64,000 nt of DNA from Glebionis coronaria (lineage: Eukaryota; Streptophyta; Magnoliopsida; Asterales; Asteraceae): the NCBI GenBank assembly GCA_025667525.1, contig CM046875.1:202530125-202594124 (forward strand), read 5' to 3'. The position numbers and the translations under genes are program-made. Positions 10,865 through 22,149 of this stretch are shown in pieces. The notes under the pieces were generated by a model that had not been told where the DNA came from, ran no database searches, and worked only from the letters and a program-made list of their open reading frames with translations. Numbering within the stretch: the stretch's first letter is position 1; every line of letters starts with the position of its first letter.

Positions 10865-11560
10865 AGAAGATTCTTTTTGGTGTTTTAATTTTTCAATTTT
10901 TTTGTGGTTTTTGATGGTATTAACTTTTTTTTGGAAATTGGTGAAATGTATTAAGTAGACAAAAATCTACAAATCTCCTCCTTAATCAAATCTCTTGATT
11001 AAAGAAGCCTCAAGGAATGAAAACGATCACGTGAAGTGAACGCCTTCGATGACTTTAGAACGATGGTGGAACACCAAATCGTTCAAGAGGGTTTAATCAA
11101 TAGAAACCAAGAAAATATATATGATATGTAATAATACTTTGGGCGGCAAAACCCTCGATTAGCTTTCAAAATCAAATACGCACAAGCAAGCGGAGGAAAC
11201 GAGACGGCGCGAAGCACTTAAGAGCCTTTTTCCTTTAGGTCGTGAAATACAACCGCCTTATACCCACCTTATAGTTTGTATTTTTCAAAATCGAGCTTCA
11301 CGAAAGTATTTATCTATTTTTGCCTTTTTTTCTTTGGTTTGAGATTCCAATACAATGATTGGGTAATGACCTCCCAAGTCAAGGTTGTGATTTCTCACGT
11401 ATTTGGAGTACTTGTGAATTTATTGTTCTACGTATACAATATATTAATAGTATTCACACAAAAACCGAAAAACAACAATACGTATTAGTAGAGTGCTACT
11501 AATACAAATACTAATTATGGTTAGTATAAAAACAACAATTGTTCAACCAAAACACAACAC
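10865..11560 (-). other. E2 5' leader (PBS to gag)
   Basis: This is non-coding on both strands. A block at about 11105-11310 is conserved with the leaders of E5 (about 48366-48580) and, more weakly, E4 (about 23757-23980), with shared words such as GGGCGGCAAAACC, GAAGCACTTAAGAG and GAAAGTATTTAT. Conservation just upstream of gag suits an RNA packaging or dimerisation signal, but that is inference. Confidence 0.65.
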
Positions 11561-11581
11561 GCCTCCCCGGCAGCGGCGCCA
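11561..11581 (-). promoter_or_regulatory. E2 primer-binding site (tRNA-Asp-like)
   Basis: The minus strand reads TGGCGCCGCTGCCGGGGAGG, three bases from the LTR end. It is complementary to the 3' end expected of plant tRNA-Asp apart from one position, as is usual for Athila-type elements. It sets the element's orientation. Confidence 0.9.
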
Positions 11582-11584
11582 AAA

Positions 11585-14500
11585 TGATAGTTGTATTTTT
11601 ACCCCTTTAGGAAAAGGAAGGTAATTAGGGTAAGTATTAACGAGTAGTTTAGGAAAACCACAAGTTATGACCCAATGAAGTGAGTTCGTTCTAGAGGAGG
11701 CACGTGTGTTGTGTTAAGAATTGATTGATGTTTGTGATTATATTGAGAAGAAAAGAAAAGAGAAATAAGAAAGAAATGACGGTTACGAAGACGGATCGAG
11801 CTAAGACGAAAAGACGTTCACGTAAAACCGTAAAAAACTACAAAATTAAAAATTTTAAAACCTAAAAATTAATTAAAAGCTAAAAGTAGTCTAAAATAAT
11901 ATAAATAAGAATAAAAATCCAATAAAAATATTTTAAAACCTTTTATTAATTAAATATTCAATTTTAAATGCTAATTAAAGCCCTAAAATTAAATATAATT
12001 AATCAAAATGTCCAAAATATTATTTTATTGAACAAATAACTTACTTATATTAATTAAAGACTAAAAAGTATTTTTCCTAATTTTTAAAAACTAATTTCTA
12101 TTTTTAAATCACTTAAAACTATTTTTAAACTAAAATAATTATAAAAAAAATAATAAAATAATGCTAAAAATAATCTACCAATTTTAAAAATCCAAATTTA
12201 CTCTAATGAACAGTAGAAAAATGAAAAAGTTTGAAAAATAATAAATTTACCACTAAAAGACAAAAACAGTTTAAATAAAACCCTGATTAAGTTAAATTAA
12301 TTATAAAAAATAATTAAAAGATGAACAGTGAAAACTTTTAAAACCAAAAATCTTAAAATGTTATTCTAAGTCTAGGAAAATTTTAAAACAGAAAAATATT
12401 AATTTTTGTCACTAAAAGACAAAAACAGAAATATTAAAAAGTATTAAAAAATCTATTTAATCTAAAAAATATAAAATGAACAGTAAATAAAAATCTACTT
12501 AAACAGAAAAATCCTAAATTAAATAAGAAAAATAAAGAAACAAGTTTCAAGTCCTAACTCACAAATTTGCCCACTAAAGACAAAAATTCTCAAAAGCTGA
12601 TAGTGACACTTGACAGACTTTTGTCTGTTTGCTTAGCAGTGGTAACAACAAAGCTAGCAGTGGGAAAGGAGTTCCCACTGGTAGTGTTAATTTTTGTTCA
12701 GAAAAGCTATAAGCTTAGGAAAGCTTATATTGAGTGCTTATTTTGGACAATAAGGCACCCTTATACTCAGTTGAGTATAAGGAGTCTATGCAAACACAAA
12801 AACACAAAGGTCACTTAACAAAATCAAGAAAAATAAGCCCACAAAGTATCTGATTAAGCCCTCATGTTTCTGATGAACAGTGTCCTGGTTTACTTGGCAC
12901 AAAAACAATTTTCAAATCCTACAAACTAACAAATGAGTGCACCAAATCACATAAGAACTATCAGTGACCCTAGATACTACCAATCTCTAACATTTAACAA
13001 ACTTGGTGGCACAAAAATCACAAAAATCAAGCAGAAAAGGACTTGGCTGTTTTATGCTATGTTTATCCAAATTTTTACATGCAAACATTCTTAAAACTTA
13101 TCAAAATGAAACCAAAATGCTTATGTCCCCTAATAATGAACTAATGAGTGTGTTTAACCAGGTACTAACACAAATCTTTGTCACAAAACTTGGCTAATCC
13201 CCTATCCCAAACACCCTTTAAAATCTGAAAAATTAACTTTTTCAAACCAAAATCAAACAATATCAAACCAAAATGATTAGACCAGTCCTAAACATGCATA
13301 ATATCCTCTAATCAGTAGAATCAAACCAGTTAACAAACCATCAAACAACTTTCAAACAAATCACAATAAAACTGAAAACTTTAAACTAAGAGCACAAGGG
13401 ACTACCTTGTGGGACCCACATCCGGGCCCCACTATGGCTGCAATGCCATTTCCTTCAGGCTGGGGCCTGAGCTGATCCTTGAACAATAATCAAGCTTCAA
13501 TGAGACCCTGCTAAGAACAAATGAAGAACACAAGCAAATATCCAATATTTATGATTTTTCCAACCTTTCAATCCTTTTCAAAAACTTTTCTCAAACTCTT
13601 TTTCTTTCAAAATACTTCAACCAAATAACTTAAAATCCAGGAAAATCAAACTCAAAACAAGATTTAACCCCAAAAATTCAACCTTTTTCAGAAACTTGAA
13701 AAAGGATGACTTTTGAAAAACCTTGAACCAATAATCAAATGTGGAACTCAGATTTCTAGCTTAAAAACATTTACCAACTTTTAAGTAATCATAAAAGGAA
13801 TTAAAATTTAATAAAAATACCAATCTTATATTAAGTAAAAAGGGATTACAAGATTTTTTTGCTAGAAAAACTGGAACAAAGAAATACAGCCACATACGGC
13901 TTGTATTTATACAAGTGGATAGAAGGTTCTAGTTTGCTTAAACCCTAATGTAGAAAAACCCTAAAATGCCCTTTGTTTGAATCTTCAATCTTCAGTCAAC
14001 TTAGCAACATGTGATGTTGTACTTGGCCAGCTGTGGAGAGTGCATCAAGAGCGTTGAAATGGTATTGGGGGCCAAGGAAATTCATCCAGTCGTTCATTTG
14101 GTCGGGTATTGGAATTGGGGAAGAAAGTGATGGGGCAGGGGAGGGTCCCACAAGACACATGGGTGTGTCTTGTGTTAATTTGGGATGTGGGTTTTGATGT
14201 GGATGGGGTAAATTGCTAATCTGGAAATTTAGAGGGTAAAACCCTTTGTTTTGAGGGTTTAATATATTAGGGTTTATAGGTTCATAAGTGTGTGTTGTGT
14301 GTGTGTGTGTGTTTAATCAGGATTAGGAGTTAATGATTTTAAAAAGGTGTTAAGGAGGGAAGGGAGTTTTGACTTTTTGACCCAGTTTATTTAAATAAAC
14401 TGGTTGTGGTGGAAAGGTGACGTGGAGAAGGGAGGGAACGTGATTGGTGGGAGGAGTTGAGTGGGGTGACGTGGGAGGTTGTGATAGGAGGATGAAGGTT

Positions 14501-15014
14501 TGGTTGTCTGGCAGATAGGCCCCTTAACTCTCATGATGTTGCTACTTGATGAATAAACATTGTCAACGCCAAAATCACACTTAACAACTTTTGCACACTT
14601 GCTGAAAATGGCCCATCATAGTTTCAAACTTTTTCCAAGGACCACTTATGTAATTTAAGCATTCTTCAAGGGCTAGATATGCATACTCTTGGTAATTTAG
14701 GGACCCCAATGTAATTTATGAATTTACAAGGGTATAAATTGCCAAGTCTTCAATTTTTCAGGGACCAAACTTGTACAATCTTCAAACTTCAAGGTCATTT
14801 TGGAAATTCCAGATTTGGGCCCGGTTCATTGTGCGGCTTCGTTTCCCGTGTTCGTTTTTGAATGATTCTTGTGATCTTTTTGTCATTTCCTCAATATCCG
14901 TACCTAAAATACACAAGCAACAAACACAAGCATATATTTGGCAGTTTTAATGATATTTTATGCATTTTAAGCCCGATTTGGACGATGAGACTATGTATAA
15001 AAGCAGTCTCATCA
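11585..15014 (-). repeat. E2 5' LTR (A-type, 3.43 kb)
   Basis: This is the promoter-bearing LTR of E2, nearly identical to 640-4064. A TATA-like element lies on the minus strand at about 13902-13913. Visible differences from the 3' LTR are single bases (for example CTAGAG here against CTCGAG) and indels in homopolymers and a GT run near 14300. The ORFs at 12567-12818, 13003-13197 and 14862-15185 are by-products of LTR sequence. Confidence 0.93.
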
Positions 15015-15019
15015 CAGTG

Positions 15020-16023
15020 GAAAAGGTTTAAAGGAACCCGAGCTTCCTACACCTACACCGGTGATTGTGACAAAGGAACACGAGTCTCCTTCTCCGAATC
15101 CTCCATCTCATATTCCTCCAACTTCTACTTCTCCAATTCCACCACCTTCTACTTCTACCCCTCCACCACCCAAGGATGTGAGTGAGAATTCTATCCCAAA
15201 GCCTTCATCTCAACCCAATATACCTTATCCTTCAAGGTTGTGGAAAGAGACATTGAAGAACAAGGATGATATTCAGGTTTCGAACTTTCTTAAAATGTTC
15301 AAACAACTGAATTTCAATATCTCCTTTGCTGAGGCTCTCGCTCACATGCCGAAATATGCTAAGATGTTTAAAGATCTTCTCAGTGATATGGAGAAACTTC
15401 TCGATATTGCTCAGACCCAACTTAATGAGAACTGCTCCGCAGTGCTCTTAAGGAAATTGCCAACCAAACTTGGTGATCCGGGTCGTTTCTTGATTCCTTG
15501 CAACTTCCTGGGAGTAGAGAATTGCATGGCCCTAGCCGATCTAGGTGCGAGTATTAACTTAATGCCATTAAGTGTTTGGAAGCAATTATCTCTCCCAGAG
15601 CTAGTCCCCACACGAATGACTTTGGAATTAGCTAACCGTACGGTTTCTTATCCAGTGGGGATAGCCGAAGACGTCTTCGTTGGTGTCGACAAATTCACTT
15701 TCCCGGCGGATTTTGTGGTCGTTGACTACGAGATGGACCCCCGTGTTCTATTAATCGTTGGACGTCCATTCCTGAGGACCGGTCACACTCTCATTGATGT
15801 AGCCGCAGGCGAATTAATCATGAGAGTTGGTGACGATAAAACCGTCTTCAACATGGGTAAACTTTCTACGCAGCCTTCGGAAAACGAGAATGTTAATTTC
15901 ATTGATGTTCTTGATGAGGCTTGTGAAGAACATTTCAAAGACGCTTGTAAAAGTGGTTCTTCTTCTCTACCCAATGTTGAGACCGTTGCCTCAATTGCTC
16001 CGTCATTGACTCCTTTTGGATAA
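15020..16023 (+). CDS. E1 gag C-terminal linker and aspartic protease
   Basis: This continues the gag frame broken at 639. A Pro/Ser/Thr-rich linker (SPNPPSHIPPTSTSPIPPP) leads to NIPYPSRL, then helical sequence with FNISFAEALAHMPKYAKMFKDLL. The retropepsin-like PR follows: LGDPGRFLIPCNF, ADLGASINLMPL with the catalytic Asp about 160 residues from the Met at 15061, and IVGRPFLRTGHTLIDV. PR cleaves the Gag-Pol precursor in the particle. The ORF ends at a TAA (16021-16023), but the same frame is open immediately afterwards into RT. This is therefore a nonsense mutation inside a single Gag-Pol frame rather than a natural end. Confidence 0.88.
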
Positions 16024-17715
16024 AGTGACTTAGATGATTTTGAAGCTAGCTTGGGTCCTCTCGATCTTAAGTATGATGGTTCTCCCACCGATTGGGATGA
16101 AGACATTCGTACCATTGAGAAACTTCTCAATGAGGACCATACTTCTCCCCCATCTCCTAAGGATATCTCTACCGATGATCCGAAGTTGACTACGCCGTCC
16201 ATCGAAAATCCTCCGGATTTAGAGCTTAAGGATCTTCCGTCTCATCTCGAGTACGTTTTCCTTGAAGACAACAAGACGTTACCGGTCATCATCGCTAAGG
16301 ACTTGAAAGAAGAAGAAATATCACGACTTATCGTCGTGCTGAAGAATCACAAGAAAGCGATTGCTTGGAAGATCTCTAATATTCGTGGAATTGATCCTCA
16401 CTTCTGCACACACAAAATTCTCATGGAGGTCGACTTTAAACCCACTATTCAAAGCCAACGAAGGGTGAATCCTAAGATCCATGACGTAATCAAAAAAGAG
16501 GTTATCAAACTTCTTGATGCGGGAATGATCTATCCTATCTCGGATTCACCGTGGGTTAGTCCCGTCCATTGTGTGCCTAAGAAAGGCGGAATCACCGTTG
16601 TTCCCAATGAAAACAACGAGTTGATTCCTACTCGTCTCGTTACAGGGTGGAGAGTTTGTATAGACTATCGCAAACTCAATGATGCTACGAGAAAGGATCA
16701 TTTTCCCCTTCCTTTCATGGACCAAATGCTTGAACGTCTAGCGGGTAATGACTATTACTGCTTCTTAGACGGCTTCTCCGGGTATTTTCAAATTCCCATC
16801 GATCCCAAAGATCAAGAGAAAACCACATTCACTTGTCCTTATGGAACATTTGCCTACAAAAGAATGCCTTTCGGCTTGTGCAATGCTCCTGGGACATTCC
16901 AAAGGTGTATGATGGATATCTTCCATGACATGGTTGAAGAAACTATGGAAGTCTTCATGGATGATTTCTCGGTTTATGGTGATTCTTTCTCTGCTTGCCT
17001 TGCCAATTTAGAACGTATGCTTAAGCGGTGTGAAGACACTCGCCTTGTTCTAAATTGGAAAAAATGCCATTTCATGGTAAAAGAGGGCATCGTGCTAGGA
17101 CACAAAATCTCCAAAGCCGGTCTTGAAGTGGACCGTGCTAAAGTTGATGTTATTGCTAAATTGCCTCCACCTTCAACCGTGAAGGGTGTGAGAAGTTTCC
17201 TCGGTCATGCGGGCTTCTATCGTCGATTCATCCAAGATTTTTCTAAAATTGCTCGCCCGATGACCCACCTCTTGGAAAAAGATACTCCTTTCATTTTTTC
17301 CAAAGAGTGTCTTGAATCCTTCAATCTTCTTAAGGATAAGCTAACTAAGGCACCGGCCTTGGTTCCCCCTAATTGGGAGCTACCTTTTGAGTTGATGTGT
17401 GATGCTAGCGACTTTGCTATTGGAGCGGTTTTGGGCCAAAGAGTGAACAAACACTTCCAACCAATCCACTATGCTAGCAAGACAATGACGGGGGCTCAAT
17501 TGCATTATACCACTACCGAAAAAGAGCTTTTAGCTGTAGTGTATGCTTTTGAAAAATTCCGCCCCTATCTTATCCTTTCTACCACCATCGTGTATACCGA
17601 TCATTCCGCGTTGAAGTACTTGATGACTAAGCAAGATTCTAAGCCAAGACTTCTTCGTTGGGTTTTGCTCCTTCAAGAATTCAACATTGAAATTCGTGAC
17701 AAAAAGGGAGCATAA
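16024..17715 (+). CDS. E1 reverse transcriptase and RNase H
   Basis: Same frame as PR, with the first Met at 16051. RT motifs, numbered from that Met: [16 protein letters not shown] near 165-180, YRKLN at 206-210, [14 protein letters not shown] with Asp240, [17 protein letters not shown], and the YxDD-equivalent FMDD with Asp304-305. [12 protein letters not shown] is the Athila-type form. The connection ([12 protein letters not shown]) leads to RNase H with [14 protein letters not shown] (Asp451), [19 protein letters not shown] (Glu492) and [10 protein letters not shown] (Asp517). All catalytic acids are present. The frame is cut by TAA at 17713-17715, where relatives have a sense codon ([12 protein letters not shown] in E5). 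Confidence 0.93.
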   Translation, partial: SDLDDFEASLGPLDLKYDGSPTDWDEDIRTIEKLLNEDHTSPPSPKDISTDDPKLTTPSIENPPDLELKDLPSHLEYVFLEDNKTLPVIIAKDLKEEEISRLIVVLKNHKKAIAWKISNIRGIDPHFCTHKILMEVDFKPTIQSQRRVNPKIHDVIKKEVIKLLDAGMIYPISDSPWVSPVHCVPKKGGITVVPNENNELIPTRLVTGWRVCIDYRKLNDATRKDHFPLPFMDQMLERLAGNDYYCFLDGFSGYFQIPIDPKDQEKTTFTCPYGTFAYKRMPFGLCNAPGTFQRCMMDIFHDMVEETMEVFMDDFSVYGDSFSACLANLERMLKRCEDTRLVLNWKKCHFMVKEGIVLGHKISKAGLEVDRAKVDVIAKLPPPSTVKGVRSFLGHAGFYRRFIQDFSKIARPMTHLLEKDTPFIFSKECLESFNLLKDKLTKAPALVPPNWELPFELMCDASDFAIGAVLGQRVNKHFQPIHYASKTMTGAQLHYTTTEKELLAVVYAFEKFRPYLILSTTIVYTDHSALKYLMTKQDSKPRLLRWVLLLQEFNIEIRDKKGA

Positions 17716-19128
17716 AATCTAGCCGCGGATCATCTCAGTAGACTTGAGGATCCTTATCAAGGGGATCATCCAAACAAAGAGATCAATGACTCTTTTCCCC
17801 TTGAGGCCTTAATGTCTATCAATTCTAATCTCGATGACACCCCGTGGTTTGCGGACATTGCAAACTACTTAGCGGGTGGGATTCTCAAGGAAGGGCTCAC
17901 GTCCCAACAAAAGAAAAAGTTCTTTAAAGATATTGAACATTATTTCTGGGACAACCCTTACCTTTTCAAAAAATGTGCGGATCTGATTATTCGTCGATGT
18001 GTTGACGGGCCGACAGCGGTTCAAATCCTTGATGCTTGCCATAAAAGACCCACCGGTGGTCACTTTGGTCCCAACTACACCGCGAAGAAAGTATTCGACT
18101 CTGGATTCTATTGGCCCACCATTTATCGTGACGCTCACGATATGGTTAAACATTGTGATGCTTGCCAAAGACAAGGCAAGATCACACATAAAGATGAGAT
18201 GCCTCAAAATTTCATACAAGAATGTGAAATCTTTGATGTATGGGGCATCGACTTTATGGGGCCATTTCCATCATCTAAAGGGAACAAGTACATCCTCGTC
18301 GCCGTTGACTACGTTTCTAAATGGGTTGAAGCCAAGGCTCTCCCTATGAACGATGCGAGGGTGGTTGTGAACTTTTTGAAGCAGCTTTTCGCTCGATTCG
18401 GCGTTCCTCGTGCTATAATCAGTGACCGCGGGACTCATTTTTGCAATGATCAATTTGCAAGAGTCATGGCTAAGTACGGCGTTAATCACCGTCTTTCCAC
18501 CGCCTATCATCCCCAAACCAATGGGCAAGCCGAGATTTCCAACCGTGGATTGAAGCGAATTTTGGAGCGTACTGTGGGAGAGCATCGTGCTGCGTGGGCC
18601 GATAAGTTAGATGATGCTCTGTGGGCTTTCCGTACTGCTTACAAGACCCCGATTGGTTGTACACCTTATCGTCTTGTGTACGGGAAAGCATTCCACCTCC
18701 CTATCGAGCTGGAACACAAGGCGTACTGGGCCTTGAAGTGGGCTAACTTCGACATCAACAAAGCCGGTGATCTTCGCAAGATTCAACTCAACGAGCTAAA
18801 TAAACTGAGGAATGAAGCTTATGAGAACTCGCTGATCTACAAGGAGAAAACCAAGATCATCCACGATGCTAGAATTAAGCACCGAGAGTTCCACATTGGC
18901 GATCAAGTCTTACTTTTTAACTCTTGGTTGAAGATCTTCTCTGGCAAATTGAAGAGCCGCTGGTCTGGTCCATTCACCGTCGTCAAAGTCTTTCCATATG
19001 GGACAATTGAGCTTTCTCAGCCAAATGGGCCCAATTTCAAGGTGAATGGCCAGCGTTTTAAGCTGTACTTTGGTGAGGACATCTCTCATGAGATGATTCC
19101 ATCCCTCACCACGTTTTCCATGAACTAA
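17716..19128 (+). CDS. E1 integrase
   Basis: Same frame, beginning [12 protein letters not shown], with the first Met at 17812. The zinc-binding HHCC domain has His77, His84, Cys115 and Cys118 (CDACQRQGK). The catalytic core has DFMG (Asp147), SDRGTHF (Asp205) and Glu241 after HPQTNGQA, with a D-D-35-E spacing between the last two. A C-terminal GPF/Y-like module reads [20 protein letters not shown]. Integrase joins the cDNA ends to target DNA with a 5-bp stagger. The domain looks complete; only the stop upstream disables its expression. It ends at TAA (19126-19128), and no env-like ORF follows. Confidence 0.93.
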   Translation, partial: NLAADHLSRLEDPYQGDHPNKEINDSFPLEALMSINSNLDDTPWFADIANYLAGGILKEGLTSQQKKKFFKDIEHYFWDNPYLFKKCADLIIRRCVDGPTAVQILDACHKRPTGGHFGPNYTAKKVFDSGFYWPTIYRDAHDMVKHCDACQRQGKITHKDEMPQNFIQECEIFDVWGIDFMGPFPSSKGNKYILVAVDYVSKWVEAKALPMNDARVVVNFLKQLFARFGVPRAIISDRGTHFCNDQFARVMAKYGVNHRLSTAYHPQTNGQAEISNRGLKRILERTVGEHRAAWADKLDDALWAFRTAYKTPIGCTPYRLVYGKAFHLPIELEHKAYWALKWANFDINKAGDLRKIQLNELNKLRNEAYENSLIYKEKTKIIHDARIKHREFHIGDQVLLFNSWLKIFSGKLKSRWSGPFTVVKVFPYGTIELSQPNGPNFKVNGQRFKLYFGEDISHEMIPSLTTFSMN

Positions 19129-21155
19129 ATTTGGGTCGAGTCAGGCTCGTGACTCGGTGAACAAAAACAAGCGCTTCTCGGGAGGCAACCCGTGATCGAT
19201 CCTTTACTGCTTTCATAATAAGTGTAGGGGGAGCCCCGTATGTGTTTGTTGTCTTATTTCTTGTGTTGTGCAGGCATTAAAGCTTCAAAGAGCACCTCGA
19301 TGACTTTTTACGAACTGTGATCCCGTTTTCCCATCTTCCCGGTTCTATCCTAAACTCTTGTGATTCAATATTTCATATCTTATATGTTCACACTGAATTC
19401 ACTCTAGTTGTCCTTTCCTTAGCAAGATTTAAACAAAGTGCACAATGTCATAAGTGTAGGGGAGTTTACTCCCACATGCTTAAACATTGAGGACAATGTT
19501 TATATCAAGTGTAGGGGGGACTTCTATCGAAGTAAGTGGTCTTTTCCATGAATTTGCCCTCATTTTAACCGGAAAATTTGATTTTTCGACATTTTTCAAA
19601 AAATTTTAATCTATTTTGGCCTAGTTGTATAGTTGTATTTTCCTTTATTATGGTTATTTTATTTCCTTGCTAAAATAAAGTGGTTTTTAAATTTTTCAAA
19701 GTCATGAATCTTTTGACTCAACCCGAGTTTACTTGTCTAAGTTTACTCTAGCTAGTATCCTTAACGTGTTTAAGTCAAGTTTTGCTAGGCTTTTATATAG
19801 GGAGCTATAAAACGCGAAAGTCTTAACTCTCACGGGTTAAGAACAAGAACTTTTCGCAAGTTCCTATAATTGATCCTAGAGAGTTGTTTATCAAGGGAAC
19901 TTTAAAATGCGATTTCTAAACTTGAAAAAGTCTAAGAGTTTGCAAGATCCTATAGATGACTCGAAAACCCAAAACTTTGATTTAATAGGCTAAGCATCCA
20001 CGAGTCTCATTCCTTGAGATTTTAAACTGTGGAGGACGAGAGATGATAGAGTCAATTATAAGTTTGGTATTCTTTCGTGAATTTATGTGAGTTAATTATA
20101 AGCCTATTCTCCCTTCGCTTGTTAATAAATTTATCTGCAATAAATAAGGTTGTACGATTTAAAAGGTTACTTAGCTTCTAGCCCAAGATCGTTTAAAAGT
20201 TGCTTGGTACGGATTAGAGTTCATAGCCAAGGCATAACTTATTGAAGCGAGATGCGAAGATTGGCGAGTTCGAAAAGGCCCTAACAAGGCATGAGGGCTA
20301 CATTTTGTTGCTAAAGATCCAAAAGTGATGTGAAGAATCATTTATCGAAAATCAATATGAAGGATCGAGACACACGACGAAAAGCAAATACTCCCCTAAA
20401 GATCATGGAGAAGTCTATCAAAAAAGGCCCTAACAAGGTATGAGGATAAATAGATCCAAGTCCTAAAAGGAGGCGGATCGTTGTATATCAAAGTCCAAAA
20501 TAAAGATTGGAGAAAAATGAAGAAGTCGTGGTCCAAATATGAAGAATCTCTCAAAACTTCAAGTGAAGAAATTCCTATTATGAAGAGAAGACCATTATTT
20601 CAAGAACATCTCTCAAAGATTCGAAGTATGAAGTCGCTGCCAAATATCGGTCCGAGAAAGGTCTCAAATCGTGAAGCGAGTTATGCCAAGTTATGAACTT
20701 TATAAGGTCCCGAGAAGCAGTTTTAAAAGATTTTGTCCTTTAGCTAACTATTGATCAAATCGTTCACTTTATTTTCGGACTAAATAACTATCGAAATAAG
20801 TCAAACAATGCATCCTCGTGATCATTCAAGACAAAAATAAAATATAAGAGATACACCTAGGAATAAGGGAGTCTAAGTGAATAATTGGCCCACATGAATT
20901 CGTGTTAGTTTGCTAACTTAAAATAACAATGATCTCGTTTTTAAGCTTGGTATGGGGAACGTGAAACTTGAGGATGATAAACGTTCATGGCAGCCAAAAC
21001 CCAATGTAAGTCTTTAATTTCTTTACTTGATTTTATCTTTTTATGTTTAGCATTTAATAAAGGCCAAGGTGGGTTATTTATGATGGAGAATGTAAACCGT
21101 GCTTTAAAATTAATGCATTGCATGAGGGCATTGCAATGGTCAAGTGTAGGGGATT
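19129..21155 (+). other. E1 3' non-coding region with repeated PPT-like motifs
   Basis: No supportable ORF lies here. AAGTGTAGGGG-type purine motifs occur at about 19220, 19452, 19508 and 21142; the last adjoins the LTR and is the likely PPT. ACATTGAGGACAATGT (19484-19499) is a perfect 6-bp-stem inverted repeat also found in E2 (5473-5488). The stretch from about 20395 onward is shared with E6 (36166-36540). Confidence 0.75.
21141..21155 (+). promoter_or_regulatory. E1 polypurine tract
   Basis: CAAGTGTAGGGGATT directly precedes the LTR start inferred at 21156. It is the probable plus-strand primer. The earlier copies in the 3' region are not followed by LTR sequence. Confidence 0.7.
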
Positions 21156-21597
21156 TAATAAGTGTGAAAACACTTATCCTTTTACCACTTATTTCCAATA
21201 ATAACAAGACCAAAACGTGTAATTTATGTCGTAAAAGTCGGAATTATGCGTGGTTTGTGTTTTTATTGTGTTTTAGGACCAAAAGATGAAAAAGGAAGAA
21301 AACACGGGCTTTCATGGGCTTTTATCGAAGAAAACGGGAAAAGACGAAGTCAAAAGATCAAGAGTGCAAAAAGAACGGAAGTCCAAGGCCTATTCTGAAG
21401 ATTTATCGAAGAAAAAGTCTAAAGACGGAAGTTTGATGAAGTCGAAGAACTCAAGTCTAAATTAAAGAACAAAATTATCAAGACAAGTTCAAATCCCGAG
21501 ACGGCGTCGAGAAAAGACAAAGAATTAAATCGAGTCGAGAAGACGTGAAGAAAGAAAGAAAGAAGAGGCAACACATGCACTCCTTCCCATTTTTTCC

Positions 21598-21607
21598 TAT
21601 AAATACC
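21598..21607 (+). promoter_or_regulatory. TATA box of the B-type LTR
   Basis: CTATAAATAC is conserved at the matching place in E3 (7731-7740, minus) and, as CTATAAAT, in E7 (about 58754). It is followed by a CT-rich, AGAGAGAGAAAG-containing leader typical of retroelement transcripts. The transcription start is not determined. Confidence 0.6.
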
Positions 21608-22149
21608 CTCCTAATACACATTAGGAGGGTAGTTAGATTTTAGAGTTTAGTTTTCATTTTCACTTTTCTTTCTAGTTTTAGAGAGAGAAAGTTCTCAACT
21701 TTCTCTCACTAAGTTTTCATCTTTCTTTCTTTTAATCTTTCAAGATTAAACCTTTTGTATTGTTGATTTCATTAATCAAGTTCTAGTTAAGCTTTTAATC
21801 TTTCATCTCTTTCTACCTTTCTTGATTTTAGTTAACTTTTGGTGCAAAATACATTTGATCCGTGTTGTTCTTAATGTTTTTGTGCTTAAAAAGTTAATCT
21901 TTTTGTTCCTTCATAAGCTTTCATTCAATTAAGCTTTAAGATTCTTGTGCTTATTGGCTTATTCACTTCTTTTAGCTTATTTACTTTTAAAAGTTTTCTT
22001 AAAAAGTTCATCTTTTTGTAGTTTGATCTAAAAGATTGCTTATTTAAAGTTAGTAAAAGTTGTTATTTGTGCTTATTTAATCCGTTTCATATTAGATTCG
22101 TTTAAGTTTTGGTGATTAGCTTAACAAAATAGCTTATTGCCTTTGCTTA

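Larger units (their letters stand above)
640..15014 (-). mobile_element. E2: non-autonomous Athila-like element (gag-PR only), nested in E1 gag
   Basis: E2 is complete, with LTRs at 640-4064 and 11585-15014. Both LTRs have TGAT...ATCA ends. The 5-bp duplication CAGTG lies at 635-639 and 15015-15019. The PBS (11561-11581) lies beside the right LTR and the PPT (4065-4080) beside the left one, so transcription runs right to left. The interior holds gag and PR, a solo LTR insertion (E3), a small ORF and a 3' region. It has no RT, RNase H or integrase. Removing E3 brings PR-side sequence directly against 3'-region sequence, so the pol loss predates E3. The two LTRs differ only by scattered substitutions and small indels, which implies a fairly recent insertion driven by another element's enzymes. 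Confidence 0.93.

Noticed and set aside
19129..21155. Env-like gene in the Athila-like elements
   Set aside because: The longest ORF in the post-integrase region of E1 is about 70 residues with no signal or membrane segment; E2 and E6 also lack one.
21163..21175. B-type LTR start at TGTGAAAAC, which would give a canonical TG
   Set aside because: The exact GTGGT duplication of E3 places the start seven bases further out, at TGATAGG; the same alignment gives TAATAAG for E1 and E7.
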